Positions 8,528 to 15,781 of a stretch of 24,756 bases of DNA are shown in pieces. Location: contig JANMDV010000085.1 in assembly GCA_031376485.1 (NCBI GenBank), forward strand, positions 1 to 24,756, written 5' to 3'. The notes under the pieces were generated by a model that saw nothing but the letters and a program-made list of their open reading frames with translations, did no database searches and was not told the DNA's origin. The DNA is from CALMEC01 sp031376485. Its GTDB lineage: Bacteria; Actinomycetota; Thermoleophilia; Miltoncostaeales; Miltoncostaeaceae. Position numbers and translations under genes: made by a program. Within the stretch, counting starts at the first letter, position 1; each line of letters begins with the position of its first letter.

Positions 8528-8898
8528 TACTTGGGCGCCTTTGCGCCGTACTTCGAGCGCCCCTGCTTGCGGTCGCCGACACCGGCGGCGTCGAGGGCCG
8601 CGCGGATGATCTTGTACCGCACACCCGGCAGGTCCTTGACGCGCCCGCCACGCACGAGCACGACCGAGTGCTCCTGAAGATTGTGACCCTCACCCGGGAT
8701 GTAGCTCGTGACCTCCATCCCGTTGGTCAGCCGCACACGAGCGACCTTGCGAAGCGCCGAGTTCGGCTTCTTCGGCGTGGTGGTGTAGACCCTGGTGCAG
8801 ACGCCACGTTTTTGCGGCGCGCCCTTGAGCGCCGGGGTGGACGTCTTGCTGGACTTCGGCTTGCGTCCCTTGCGGACTAATTGATTGATCGTCGGCAC
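8527..8898 (-). CDS. rpsL: 30S ribosomal protein S12
   Basis: A 123-residue decoding-centre protein. The signature TTPKKPNSALRKVARVRLTN is intact, with Lys43 and Lys44. VRGGRVKDLPGVRY carries Lys88 and the Asp89 that RimO methylthiolates in many bacteria. Both lysines are the streptomycin-sensitive form. The start is GTG 8898, chosen because MPTINQLVRKGR is the invariant N-terminus. The only purine-rich stretch upstream (AAGAGG) is a long 12 nt away, so initiation may be weakly SD-dependent. It is the first gene of the str operon. I found no convincing -35/-10 pair in front of it; decayed sequence lies immediately upstream. Confidence 0.98.
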   Translation of the reverse strand: MPTINQLVRKGRKPKSSKTSTPALKGAPQKRGVCTRVYTTTPKKPNSALRKVARVRLTNGMEVTSYIPGEGHNLQEHSVVLVRGGRVKDLPGVRYKIIRAALDAAGVGDRKQGRSKYGAKAPK

Positions 8899-8959
8899 GC
8901 TTGTGCTTCGCCTCTTTTTCGCTGGCAGGTTCGATCAGCCACCGTACGGCGACCGGCGG

Positions 8960-9900
8960 GGAACCGTAGCACGAATGGGCATCATCGGCCACCGATTCCG
9001 ACGGGTGGGAAAGACGCGAGAGACGCGCTTCGACCAGGGCGGGCAATGAGGTCGTCGCAGCCATTTGGCGAGTTTCAGGCTGTCCGCGAGCGAACGCGAA
9101 CACGTCGCCGATGGCCATGTCGACGTCCCACCGGACGGGCAGCCCGACGGCCGATGCCCACCAGAGCGTATCGACGCGGGTGCCGGGGTGCGCCGGTCGT
9201 GGTGGACCGACTCTCGACGACGAGCGCCTCGACCCTCGTGCCGTCCACGGCGACGTGTTCGCGACGAGCGACGCGGCTTGCGACACGCACCGAGATGTCG
9301 CCGGTACGGTAGCGCTCGGTCAGCGCGGCGCCTGCCGGAACGAACACCGACGGCGGCTCACCGCGCGCCGGTCGTCGCGACCGAACCCGGCAAACGAGTC
9401 GTGGTGCGTCCCCAGTCACCGAATGTCACCGCCACGCACCTCAGGGCGCGCGGCCTCGATGTGCTGATGGCTGTACGACACCTCCGCCTCCCAGCCGTCG
9501 GCGTGGGCGTCACCACCAATCGGGCCTCGGCCTGGAACGTCGCGGCTGACGGCGAAAGGTCCCGTCAAGGAATAACTGCCGCGGCGGCGGGCGAGCGAAA
9601 ACCAAGTCAGACGGTGTTGGCGAGCCTCGCTGCTCCTGCCTGTAACGGCGATCTCGTCGACGCCGTATGACGCCGGTTTGCAGAAGCCAGAAGGGGCGGT
9701 AGTCCTTGACGGGCCCCAATAGGACCGGCGCCGCCACCGTCACCTCCGTGGGCGCGATAGCGGGAGATTCCAGGCGCAGGCCCACCCGCAGGGATGCTCC
9801 CCGGCACCGCCGGGCTGAAGGTGGCGATGCACCCGACCACGAGCAACGCCACCGCAACGAGCAGGAACCGAGCCGGCTTGGAGCGCGCAACCCACGACAT
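8960..9900 (-). pseudogene. Decayed secreted lipoprotein gene, several frameshifts
   Basis: ATG 9900 opens a clear lipoprotein signal: basic MSWVARSKPAR, a hydrophobic run, then the lipobox LVVGC. After SIPAG the sense moves to a second frame (LRVGLRLESPAIAPTEVTV, then PVLLGPVKDYRPFWLLQTG). Near 9670 it passes to a third frame (YGVDEIAVTGRSSEARQHRL, SYSLTGPFAVS, WEAEVSYSHQHIEA), which hits a stop at 9416. Beyond that, protein-like text resumes (VPAGAALTERYRTGDISVRV, then GTRVEALVVESRSTTTG) and shifts again near 9190 to RVDTLWWASAVGLPVRWDVD. The closing pattern of a modified Val-rich strand, a TTTG turn, a WW pair and GLPV resembles actinobacterial secreted proteins of unknown function. At least four lesions argue for a dead gene rather than one sequencing error. 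The 3' boundary is uncertain and may run into the rpsL leader. Confidence 0.6.
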
Positions 9901-9960
9901 CCGCCCATCGTGGTCGCCAGTCCGCAATGAGGATTTCTCGACGCATCGCCGGTTCAGCGA

Positions 9961-9976
9961 TACGCTCGCCGGAGTG
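9961..9976 (+). promoter_or_regulatory. Putative leaderless -10 element before GTG 9974
   Basis: TACGCT (9961-9966) fits the TAnnnT -10 core and lies 7 nt before the GTG at 9974, the spacing expected if transcription starts on the start codon. No -35 box stands out. The same arrangement precedes the genes at 11299 and 15069. Confidence 0.35.
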
Positions 9977-10747
9977 AACGCCCGTCGACAGGCCATGGAC
10001 TGCTGCCCCGCATGCCGCGCATCCGTGCGTCGGCGGAAACGGTCGTCCACGCCGCGAGCATGGTTGGTGCTCTTTACGCTCGTCGTCGCCACCCTGCCGA
10101 TCGCAGCTCTGAATGACGGCGGGGCGACGACGGCCTCTGCCGCGCCGGCGCCTGCCCCGACGCCCCAGCCGCAGGGGCCTCCGGCGCCTCCCCCGCCACC
10201 GCCTCCAATCGAGGCACGTATCCAGTGGCGCGAAAGCGTGGCTCACGGGACCGCCAACGTCGGGTGGTTGGAGCGCGGGGTGATCCTGCCCGAACGCGGC
10301 CCGGGCTTTTACACGTACAACCCGCACACCCAATCGCCACCCAACCAGGACGGACGTCGACACGGAACGGCAGCCCTTGTCCGGCAGCTCATCGCGCTGG
10401 GGAAATGGTGGGAGCAGACGTACCCCGACGCGCCTCGCATTGGCATCGGCGACCTGTCCAACGACGGCGGGGGCAGCTTGGACCTGCACGCATCACACGA
10501 GAACGGGCTTGATGTCGACATACGTCTCCCGCGCGGCGACGGCCAGGAAGGCCAGTCGAACCCGGCCAACTACGACCGGCGCCAGACCCAGGCCGTCGTC
10601 GACTTCGTCGTGGCCCGCGGCGCCGAGTATGTCTTCTACGGACCGAACTTGGACATCCGTGGCCCAGGCGGAATCGTGATGGTCTGGCCGAACCACGACG
10701 ACCACCTCCATGTGCGGTTCCCCGACCCGGACGGCCGCGGCAACTGA
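9974..10747 (+). CDS. Secreted LAS-family murein endopeptidase (penicillin-insensitive MepA/M74-like)
   Basis: About 257 residues from GTG 9974. A basic N-region is followed by a hydrophobic signal segment (AWLVLFTLVVATLPIAAL) ending in ASA-AP, a likely signal-peptidase site. A Pro/Ala linker (PPAPPPPPPP) then joins a compact catalytic domain. The domain has zinc-site motifs of LAS peptidases: SHENGLDVDIRLP (His and Asp ligands) and DDHLHVRF (HxH). It also has RIGIGDLSNDGGG, characteristic of the MepA-like group that cleaves peptidoglycan cross-links. It probably acts outside the membrane on cell-wall peptides. The first ATG in the frame that fits the protein is 9995 (MDCCPACRAS); GTG 9974 is preferred for its -10-like spacing. 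The frame extends back to 9794, but that part is non-protein-like. It is a stand-alone gene, divergent from the decayed lipoprotein gene. Confidence 0.8.
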   Translation: MNARRQAMDCCPACRASVRRRKRSSTPRAWLVLFTLVVATLPIAALNDGGATTASAAPAPAPTPQPQGPPAPPPPPPPIEARIQWRESVAHGTANVGWLERGVILPERGPGFYTYNPHTQSPPNQDGRRHGTAALVRQLIALGKWWEQTYPDAPRIGIGDLSNDGGGSLDLHASHENGLDVDIRLPRGDGQEGQSNPANYDRRQTQAVVDFVVARGAEYVFYGPNLDIRGPGGIVMVWPNHDDHLHVRFPDPDGRGN

Positions 10748-10837
10748 TCCGAGGCGGGATGGAGGCGACGCCGGCCTCCGCGCGCGCCAAGGAGCACGGG
10801 CGACACGCGCCACGTGGTTGCGAGGCCGAGAAGGACG

Positions 10838-10866
10838 GAACCCCCGCCCACGCCGACGGGGGGTTC
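10838..10866 (+). terminator. Hairpin downstream of the endopeptidase gene
   Basis: GAACCCCC (10838-10845) and GGGGGTTC (10859-10866) form a perfect 8-bp stem with a 13-nt loop, about 90 nt after the endopeptidase stop codon. There is no T-tract, so it may be a weak or Rho-aided terminator. Confidence 0.4.
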
Positions 10867-10913
10867 GACCACCCGCAACCGTGCTCGTCGGCGACGTGTC
10901 CGTGGATAAGCCA

Positions 10914-10938
10914 ATTGGCCGGCGCAGCGACGGCCAAT
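10914..10938. repeat. Inverted repeat ATTGGCCG / CGGCCAAT
   Basis: Perfect 8-bp arms (10914-10921 and 10931-10938) flank a 9-nt spacer in non-coding sequence between the endopeptidase and the ABC operon. It could be a protein-binding site or an RNA hairpin. No T-run follows it. Confidence 0.4.
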
Positions 10939-11147
10939 CGTCACAACCACGACACACTTCGGCAGGCGACGGTGCGCGGTCCCGGGACACGAACGCCTTG
11001 GCATTGATCTCGACCCGAGCCGCCAAAGGGAGGTCGGTTCAAACCGCACTTGGCTCACGCGACGCGAAAGACCACCGGGAGCGCGTGTACGGAAGGGTCT
11101 TCTCGCGCGCCGCGATCCCCGATGAACAAAAGGATCTCCTGGGATTC

Positions 11148-11184
11148 GTGTCTGACACCATGTGACGAAACCGCACAATGTGAC
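11148..11184. promoter_or_regulatory. Palindrome plus direct repeats, possible operator upstream of the osmoprotectant operon
   Basis: The odd palindrome GTGTCTGACAC (11148-11158) is followed by two ATGTGAC words (11160-11166 and 11178-11184) exactly 18 bp apart. The second continues as ATGTGACAC. Clustered GTGTC/GTGAC words about 115-150 bp before an osmotically regulated gene type suggest a regulator binding region. A short REP-like repeat is the alternative. Confidence 0.3.
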
Positions 11185-11286
11185 ACGGAGGTTGGCGCTG
11201 TGTCTGGCCAGTGGCATTTCGCCGGGCAGTTTTCGGCCGTGACGATCGGGTGAGCGCGCACCAGGCGAGCGCGTTGACGAAATGCC

Positions 11287-11301
11287 TATCCTTCCCGGAT
11301 G
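11287..11301 (+). promoter_or_regulatory. Putative leaderless -10 element before the ABC ATPase gene
   Basis: TATCCT (11287-11292) matches 4/6 of the -10 consensus and lies exactly 6 nt before the ATG at 11299. There is no Shine-Dalgarno sequence between them. A TTGACG occurs upstream but is only 7 bp from the -10, too close to be its -35 box. Confidence 0.45.
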
Positions 11302-12459
11302 AGTGGGCTTCCCAGCGCAGCGGCCGCGGTCGGTTTGCGCCAGGTGACCAAACGCTACGGGGAGCAGTCGCGCCCAGCCGTAGACGCCCTGTCCCTGGAC
11401 ATCGCTGCGGGCGAGATGTGTGTCCTGGTCGGACCCTCGGGGTGCGGCAAGACCACGGCCCTCAAGATGATCAACCGCCTGATCGAGCCGACGTCGGGCG
11501 AGATCACCATCGACGGGCGCGACGCGCGTGCGTTGGCGCCGGCCCAGCTTCGCCGGCGCATCGGCTACGTCATCCAGCAGGTCGGGCTGCTGCCGCATCT
11601 GACGATCGCAGCGAACGTGGCGACCGTGCCGAAGCTCCTGGGGTGGGAGCGGGAGCGGACGACCGCCCGGGTCGCCGAGATGCTGGATCGGGTGGGGCTG
11701 CCGATCGACGAGTACGGCGACCGTTACCCCAGTGAGCTCTCCGGCGGGCAACAGCAGCGCATCGGCTTGGCCCGTGCGCTTGCGGCCGATCCACCGCTGA
11801 TGTTGATGGACGAGCCGTTCTCGGCAGTCGATCCGATCACCCGCGACCGCCTGCAGAACGATTTCTTGGACCTGCAACGGACGGTTGCGAAGACCGTGGT
11901 GTTCGTCACGCACGACATCGACGAGGCGGTCAAGATGGCCGACCGTATCGCCGTCATGCGGGATGGTCGGCTGGTGCAGTACGCGACCCCGGCAGAGCTT
12001 CTGGCGAACCCCGTCGACGCATTCGTCGCCGACTTCGTAGGAGCCGACCGCGCACTCAAACGGCTGTCGCTCATGCGGGTCTGCGACCTGGAGTTGACGC
12101 CCGCCCCGGCTGTGACCACACGCGACCACGTGGAGATCGTCCATTCACGACTCGGCGGAGGTGACCTGGACCCCGTCGACGGGTACCTGCTTGTGACAGA
12201 CGCCGCCGGGCGCCCCCAAGGCTGGGTCACGGTCGCGCGCATGGTCGCGGGCGGGCGGATCGGAGACAGCCCCGCGGTCGCCGCGCAACCGCTCCTGCAC
12301 CCCCAGACGACCGCACGCGACGCGCTCTCGCAGATGCTCGACGCCGGAGCCCGCTTCGCCGCCGTCGTCGACGCAGAGGGTGTCGTCGCCGGCGTCGTCG
12401 AGATCGCAACGATCGCCCGCATCGCCCACCCATCCCCGATGGAGACCGTTCCTGGCTGA
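11299..12459 (+). CDS. opuCA: Glycine betaine/carnitine/choline ABC transporter, ATP-binding subunit with CBS domains
   Basis: A 386-residue ATPase that powers uptake of quaternary-amine osmoprotectants. Residues about 10-245 are a complete ABC domain: Walker A GPSGCGKTT, Q-loop QQVGLLPHLTI, signature LSGGQQQR, Walker B LMLMDEP with D-loop SAVDP, and the switch VTHD. The VKMADRIAVMRDGRLVQ segment and LLANPVDAFVADFVG follow, as in ProV/OpuCA. The C-terminal part, about residues 250-380, resembles a pair of CBS modules (GYLLVTDAAGRPQGWVTV, ARFAAVVDAEGVVAGVVEI). In characterised homologues these modules sense ionic strength or nucleotides. It is the first gene of a four-gene operon, with its ATG probably at the very 5' end of the mRNA. 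Confidence 0.93.
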   Translation: MSGLPSAAAAVGLRQVTKRYGEQSRPAVDALSLDIAAGEMCVLVGPSGCGKTTALKMINRLIEPTSGEITIDGRDARALAPAQLRRRIGYVIQQVGLLPHLTIAANVATVPKLLGWERERTTARVAEMLDRVGLPIDEYGDRYPSELSGGQQQRIGLARALAADPPLMLMDEPFSAVDPITRDRLQNDFLDLQRTVAKTVVFVTHDIDEAVKMADRIAVMRDGRLVQYATPAELLANPVDAFVADFVGADRALKRLSLMRVCDLELTPAPAVTTRDHVEIVHSRLGGGDLDPVDGYLLVTDAAGRPQGWVTVARMVAGGRIGDSPAVAAQPLLHPQTTARDALSQMLDAGARFAAVVDAEGVVAGVVEIATIARIAHPSPMETVPG

Positions 12460-13132
12460 TCCTTTCATCGACTGGGATTGGATCGCCAGGCACACGGACG
12501 ACATCGCATCGGCGACCGTCGCCCACCTGCAGCTGGTCGGCGCGGGCGTCGGGCTGGCGGTGGCGGTGGCGCTGCCGCTCGCGGTCGCGGTGCGTAACCG
12601 CCCGATCGCGGCGACCGTCGCGTCGGGCACGGCGACGGTGCTCTACACGATCCCGAGCCTTGCGCTGTTCGCGTTTCTCATCCCGTTCTTCGGTATCGGC
12701 AAGACGCCGGCCATCTTGGGACTTGCCATCTATGCGTTGGGTGTGCTCGTGCGCAACACGGTCACCGGCCTGCGCGGCGTCCCCGCCCCGGTGCTTGAGG
12801 CCGCGCGCGGCATGGGCATGAACCGCCGCCAGGTGCTGTACCGGGTGGAGCTGCCACTCGCCGTTCCGGCGATCCTGACGGGTATCCGCCTTGCGACCAT
12901 CGAGACAGTCGCGATCGCGACGATCGCGGCGTTCGTCGCAGGCGGCGGGCTTGGTGAGCTGATTCTGAACAACGGCATCGAACGCAACCTGTTCGTCACT
13001 CCGATCGTCGCCGGTACCGTGATGGCGATCCTGATGGCGCTCACGCTCGACGCGCTGCTGGTCGGAGTCCAGCGCCTCACAACCCCGTGGAGCCGCCGTG
13101 TCGCGACGCGACCGGACGAGGCACGTACGTGA
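12452..13132 (+). CDS. opuCB: Osmoprotectant ABC transporter permease (first)
   Basis: A membrane permease of about 226 residues with roughly six hydrophobic segments. The cytoplasmic EAA loop reads EAARGMGMNRRQVLYRVELPLA and is the coupling site for the ATPase. Segments such as YTIPSLALFAFLIPFFGIG and FVAGGGLGELILNNGI are typical of the OpuCB/ProW-like family. The start is unsettled. The frame opens at a GTG at 12380, 80 nt inside the ATPase gene, but the extra residues look like an out-of-frame shadow and the GTG has no spaced SD. A CTG at 12452 gives the family-like start LADPFIDWDW, with GGAG 7 nt upstream and the ATPase stop just beyond it. I give the CTG version with modest confidence in the exact start. 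The 3' end overlaps the second permease by 4 nt (GTGA). Confidence 0.88.
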   Translation: MADPFIDWDWIARHTDDIASATVAHLQLVGAGVGLAVAVALPLAVAVRNRPIAATVASGTATVLYTIPSLALFAFLIPFFGIGKTPAILGLAIYALGVLVRNTVTGLRGVPAPVLEAARGMGMNRRQVLYRVELPLAVPAILTGIRLATIETVAIATIAAFVAGGGLGELILNNGIERNLFVTPIVAGTVMAILMALTLDALLVGVQRLTTPWSRRVATRPDEART

Positions 13133-13809
13133 GCCTACTCTCAGACACGTGGACGGCCTTTCTCGAGAACGAGGGCTGGGAGCGCCTGGCCCAGCACGTC
13201 GAGCTGTCCGTGGTCGCATTGCTTCTTGCCGTCGCGATCGGTGTCGTTCTGGGAATCGCGTGCTCCAAGGGCGGCCCGATCGGATCGTTCGCCATCGCCG
13301 CGACGGGACTGATCGGCCGGACGGTCCCGACGTTCGCCGCCATGGCGTTGGTCATCGCACTGACGTCCATCGGGTTCTGGCCGGCGGCCATCGGGTTGAC
13401 CGCGCTGGGTATCCCCTCGGTGCTGCTCAACGTCGCGACCGGGATACGCGGGGCCGACCGCGTCGCGGTGGAGGCGGCGCGGGGAATGGGACTGACGCCG
13501 GTGCAAGTGCTCGGCCAGGTGGAACTGCCCCTGGCGCTGCCGCTCGTATTCACGGGGCTTCGGAGCGCCGCGGTGATGATCGTCTCGACAGCGGCCCTGG
13601 CCGGTGCAGTCGGCGCCGGCGGCTTGGGAGTAACGATCATCGCGGGTCTCAGCAACAATCAGACCGACGTCCTGCTGGCAGGGGCCATTCCTGTGACATT
13701 GCTCGCAGTCGCGGCGGAAGGCATCGTCATTGGGGCAGAATCACTCACCACACCAAAACGCCTGCGGCGCGCACGTCGGCAGGCCCAACTTCTGGGGAGA
13801 AGTCAATGA
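13129..13809 (+). CDS. opuCD: Osmoprotectant ABC transporter permease (second)
   Basis: A 226-residue permease paralogous to the preceding gene. It forms the other half of the transmembrane pore. The EAA loop is EAARGMGLTPVQVLGQVELPLA, and hydrophobic helices include VVALLLAVAIGVVLGIA and VLLAGAIPVTLLAVAAEGIVIGA. The conserved GRTVPTFAAMAL and AGAVGAGGLGVTII segments match OpuCB/OpuCD permeases. The start is GTG 13129, overlapping the TGA of the first permease (GTGA), with GAGG 7 nt upstream. The frame is open back to 13087 but that extension is not family-like. The stop overlaps the ATG of the binding-protein gene (ATGA). Confidence 0.92.
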   Translation: MSLLSDTWTAFLENEGWERLAQHVELSVVALLLAVAIGVVLGIACSKGGPIGSFAIAATGLIGRTVPTFAAMALVIALTSIGFWPAAIGLTALGIPSVLLNVATGIRGADRVAVEAARGMGLTPVQVLGQVELPLALPLVFTGLRSAAVMIVSTAALAGAVGAGGLGVTIIAGLSNNQTDVLLAGAIPVTLLAVAAEGIVIGAESLTTPKRLRRARRQAQLLGRSQ

Positions 13810-14732
13810 TCCGACGTGGACGCGTAGTGATGGCCGGTTGTGTCGCCGTCACACTGATTGGAGCGCTCGCAGGATGCGGTGGAGACGACAAGGCAGCCAC
13901 CTCGGTCGATCGTCCCGCGCTGACGATCGCCAACAAGGGGTTTACCGAGAGCAACATCGTGACCGAGGCCTACAAGCAGGCGCTCGAGGCGAAGGGCTAC
14001 CCGGTGACGATCAAATCGCTGGCAAGCACCGAGGTCGCCGACGCGGCGATCCGCAACGGCGACATCGACATGTACTCCGAGTACACCGGCACCATCGTCG
14101 GCGCCGTGCTGAAGGCAGACCCGGCGCCCGCAGCCGTCGCCGATCAGGTCGCGCTGATCAAGGGGAAGTACGAGCCTGAGGGCTTGACGGTGTTGGAGGC
14201 GGCACCGTTCAACAACGACAACGAGGTGGCCTGCACCCAGGCGGCAGTCGACCAGTACGCGCTCAGCACGCTCTCGTCATTGGCGGAGGCCGCCCCGAAC
14301 CTCGTGTACTCGGCCAACCCCGAGCACACCACTCGCCCTGACGGCCTGCCCCTCTTGAAGAAGGAGTACGGCATCAACTTCAAGAGCGTCACGAAGGTCG
14401 CGATCGGCCTGCGCTACAAGCCGATCGAGGACGGCCAGGCCCAGTGCGTCTACGCATTCGGCACCGACCCGCAGATCGCCCAGAACAAGCTCGTCGTCAT
14501 CACCGATGACAAGGGCAAGTTCCAAGGATCGGCGTTCCAGGGCATCCCGGTCGTCACGAAGAAGTACCTCGATGCGGCGCCGGACGACTTCGCCACCACC
14601 GTCAACGCGGTGAGCGCCGCCCTGACCAGCGACGAAGTCCGCAAGCTGAACGCGGCGGTCGACATCGATAAAGAGGACCCCGAGGTCGCCGCCAAGGCGT
14701 TCCTTGACGCCAAGGGTCTCGCAGCGAAGTAG
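13806..14732 (+). CDS. opuCC: Osmoprotectant ABC transporter substrate-binding lipoprotein
   Basis: A 308-residue lipoprotein. The signal peptide (MIRRGRVVMAGCVAV) leads to the lipobox LAGC followed by GGD, so the mature protein is anchored by its Cys to the outer face of the membrane. The mature part is an OpuAC/OsmX-type fold. Motifs are NKGFTESNIVTEAYKQALE, LASTEVADAAIRNGDIDMY and SEYTGT near the N-terminus, and GLRYKPIEDGQAQCVYAFGTD, which forms part of the second lobe. It captures betaine-like compounds and delivers them to the permeases. The ATG overlaps the upstream stop by 4 nt and GGAG lies 7 nt upstream. The same frame is open from 13098, but that stretch is a shadow of the permease gene. 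It is the last gene of the operon, followed at once by a strong hairpin. Confidence 0.93.
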   Translation: MIRRGRVVMAGCVAVTLIGALAGCGGDDKAATSVDRPALTIANKGFTESNIVTEAYKQALEAKGYPVTIKSLASTEVADAAIRNGDIDMYSEYTGTIVGAVLKADPAPAAVADQVALIKGKYEPEGLTVLEAAPFNNDNEVACTQAAVDQYALSTLSSLAEAAPNLVYSANPEHTTRPDGLPLLKKEYGINFKSVTKVAIGLRYKPIEDGQAQCVYAFGTDPQIAQNKLVVITDDKGKFQGSAFQGIPVVTKKYLDAAPDDFATTVNAVSAALTSDEVRKLNAAVDIDKEDPEVAAKAFLDAKGLAAK

Positions 14733-14741
14733 TACTTCGTT

Positions 14742-14780
14742 GCGGATGGGTGGGGCGCACGCGCGCACCCACCCATCCGC
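14742..14780 (+). terminator. Strong hairpin terminator of the osmoprotectant operon
   Basis: GCGGATGGGTGGG (14742-14754) pairs perfectly with CCCACCCATCCGC (14768-14780), a 13-bp GC-rich stem. The loop can pair further through its GCGC words. It starts 10 nt after the operon's stop codon, and GTTTCG follows closely. T-poor tails like this are common in high-GC genomes. Confidence 0.7.
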
Positions 14781-15056
14781 GCCGTTTCGCCCCACCACAC
14801 CTGCAAACCGAACCGATCGAGCCCGGTACCGGCCGCGTTCGCCAATCGGCCCGTGGAGACGTGGCCGACGTCGCCCGAACGCGTGCGTGTGCGCCCGAGG
14901 CGATGTGTGTCGGCGAACCACCCATATGTGTCGAAAGTGCCGCGGAACTGACTCGTCGAACAACACAAATGGCCGTCTCGTTGCCAGCCAAGTGGCTATT
15001 TTGGGCGCGGATGGGCGGTGCCGATAGGACCTGTGAAGCGCTCCCGGCGTCGGCGG
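14781..15056. other. Intergenic region without recognisable genes
   Basis: Between the operon terminator and the metallopeptidase gene I see no coding sequence. Open frames on the minus strand are low-complexity Arg/Gly text. There is no clear repeat or RNA structure beyond scattered GC words. Confidence 0.5.
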
Positions 15057-15071
15057 TAAGGTGCGCAGGTG
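15057..15071 (+). promoter_or_regulatory. TAAGGT before GTG 15069: -10 element or ribosome-binding site
   Basis: TAAGGT (15057-15062) is 6 nt upstream of the GTG start. It fits the TAnnnT pattern seen before the genes at 9974 and 11299, which would make a leaderless mRNA. The embedded AAGG at 7 nt could equally act as a weak Shine-Dalgarno site. Confidence 0.35.
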
Positions 15072-15572
15072 CCTGAGGTACGGATCATTCGCAGTGCTCG
15101 TCGTCGTCGTACCGCCGCCGCGCGCGAGGTCGACGATGTGATCGAGGTGCGTGTCCCGGCGGGGCTTGGCAAAGCGGAGGAAGCACGGATCGTCGCCAGG
15201 CTCGTGCGCCGAGTTACCGATCGCACACGCGGCGTCGAGATCGACCTGACGGCACGCGCGGCAACGCTGGCTGCGCGGTACCGACTCCCCACCCCCACCG
15301 CGATCAGGTGGGTCGACAACCAGTCGAGCCGGTGGGGCTCATGCACGCCGACCACCGGGACGATCCGCCTGTCGCGCACGCTCAGCACGTTCCCCGGGTG
15401 GGTCATGGACTACGTGATCGTCCATGAGCTGGCGCACCTCGAGGTCCACGGCCACGGGCCCGCGTTCTGGGAGTTGGTCGCCCGCTACCCACTCACCGAA
15501 CGCGCCCGGGGCTTCCTGATCGCGAAAGGGCTTGAGCACGCCGACGACACGCCGGCACCACAGCCGGAGTAG
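15069..15572 (+). CDS. YgjP-like zinc metallopeptidase (DUF45/WLM-type)
   Basis: A 167-residue protein, shorter than the usual 220-240. The zinc site is complete: VIVHELAHLEVHGHGPAFWELV gives HExxH plus the downstream His. It is preceded by the family signature RWGSCTPTTGTIRLSRTL. This places it in the YgjP-like/DUF45 group, cytoplasmic metallohydrolases related to SprT and M48 enzymes whose substrates are mostly unknown. There is no signal peptide or membrane segment. The N-terminal arm is basic (RSARRRRTAAA), which may suit nucleic-acid contact; that is inference. The gene stands alone, transcribed toward rpoC, with a hairpin 20 nt after its stop. Confidence 0.85.
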   Translation: MPEVRIIRSARRRRTAAAREVDDVIEVRVPAGLGKAEEARIVARLVRRVTDRTRGVEIDLTARAATLAARYRLPTPTAIRWVDNQSSRWGSCTPTTGTIRLSRTLSTFPGWVMDYVIVHELAHLEVHGHGPAFWELVARYPLTERARGFLIAKGLEHADDTPAPQPE

Positions 15573-15591
15573 TTCGGAGGCCTCGCCGTGC

Positions 15592-15612
15592 GGTCTTCGT
15601 CACGCGAAGACC
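15592..15612 (+). terminator. Hairpin after the metallopeptidase gene
   Basis: GGTCTTCG (15592-15599) pairs with CGAAGACC (15605-15612) around a 5-nt loop, starting 20 nt after the stop codon. There is no T-run, so termination is inferred from position. Confidence 0.4.
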
Positions 15613-15639
15613 CTGCGTCACCCGCGCCGGCGATTTGGG

Positions 15640-15781
15640 CGGTGCGGCCACCCTGCGACCGATGGCCACAGCGATCTCGCCACTGCCGGAACAGCGGTTC
15701 GAAACCGCCAATCGAGCGGTAAGGGTCCGCGCAGAAGTAACTGCTGTGCCGGATGGCGGGCAAAAACTCAAGTCAGTCAGC
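15640..15781 (-). pseudogene. Decayed fragment resembling part of the 8960-9900 remnant
   Basis: On the minus strand, words at 15720-15778 recur in the same order as at 9557-9609 inside the decayed lipoprotein gene: TGACTTG, GTTTT, GCCCGCC and GCAGTTA, ending near GGACC. A translated frame gives LEFLPAIRHSSYFCADPY against LTWFSLARRRGSYSLTGPF there. The similarity is short and gapped, and it stops at the left end of the MITE-like element at 15782, as if that element had cut the copy. Chance similarity in GC-rich sequence is possible. Confidence 0.3.

Larger units (their letters stand above)
10748..11298. other. 551-bp intergenic region with three small symmetrical elements
   Basis: No reading frame on either strand looks like protein. 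The stretch contains a GC hairpin near 10838-10866, a second inverted repeat at 10914-10938, and a cluster of GTGTC/GACAC words at 11148-11184. It ends with a -10-like TATCCT before the ABC transporter operon. Confidence 0.5.

Noticed and set aside
9065..9670. 201-codon plus-strand open frame over the decayed lipoprotein region
   Set aside because: Low-complexity Arg-rich text; the minus strand gives protein-like segments and a signal peptide instead.
10636..12144. 502-codon minus-strand open frame across the endopeptidase end and ATPase gene
   Set aside because: Most of it is antisense to opuCA, whose ABC motifs are unequivocal; its translation has no domain.
12227..13219. 330-codon minus-strand open frame opposite the permeases
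   Set aside because: Arg/Asp-rich shadow of the permease genes.
15640..15781. c-di-GMP riboswitch, considered because pilus and EAL genes are nearby
   Set aside because: Neither strand contains the conserved GEMM aptamer words, and it does not precede a suitable gene.
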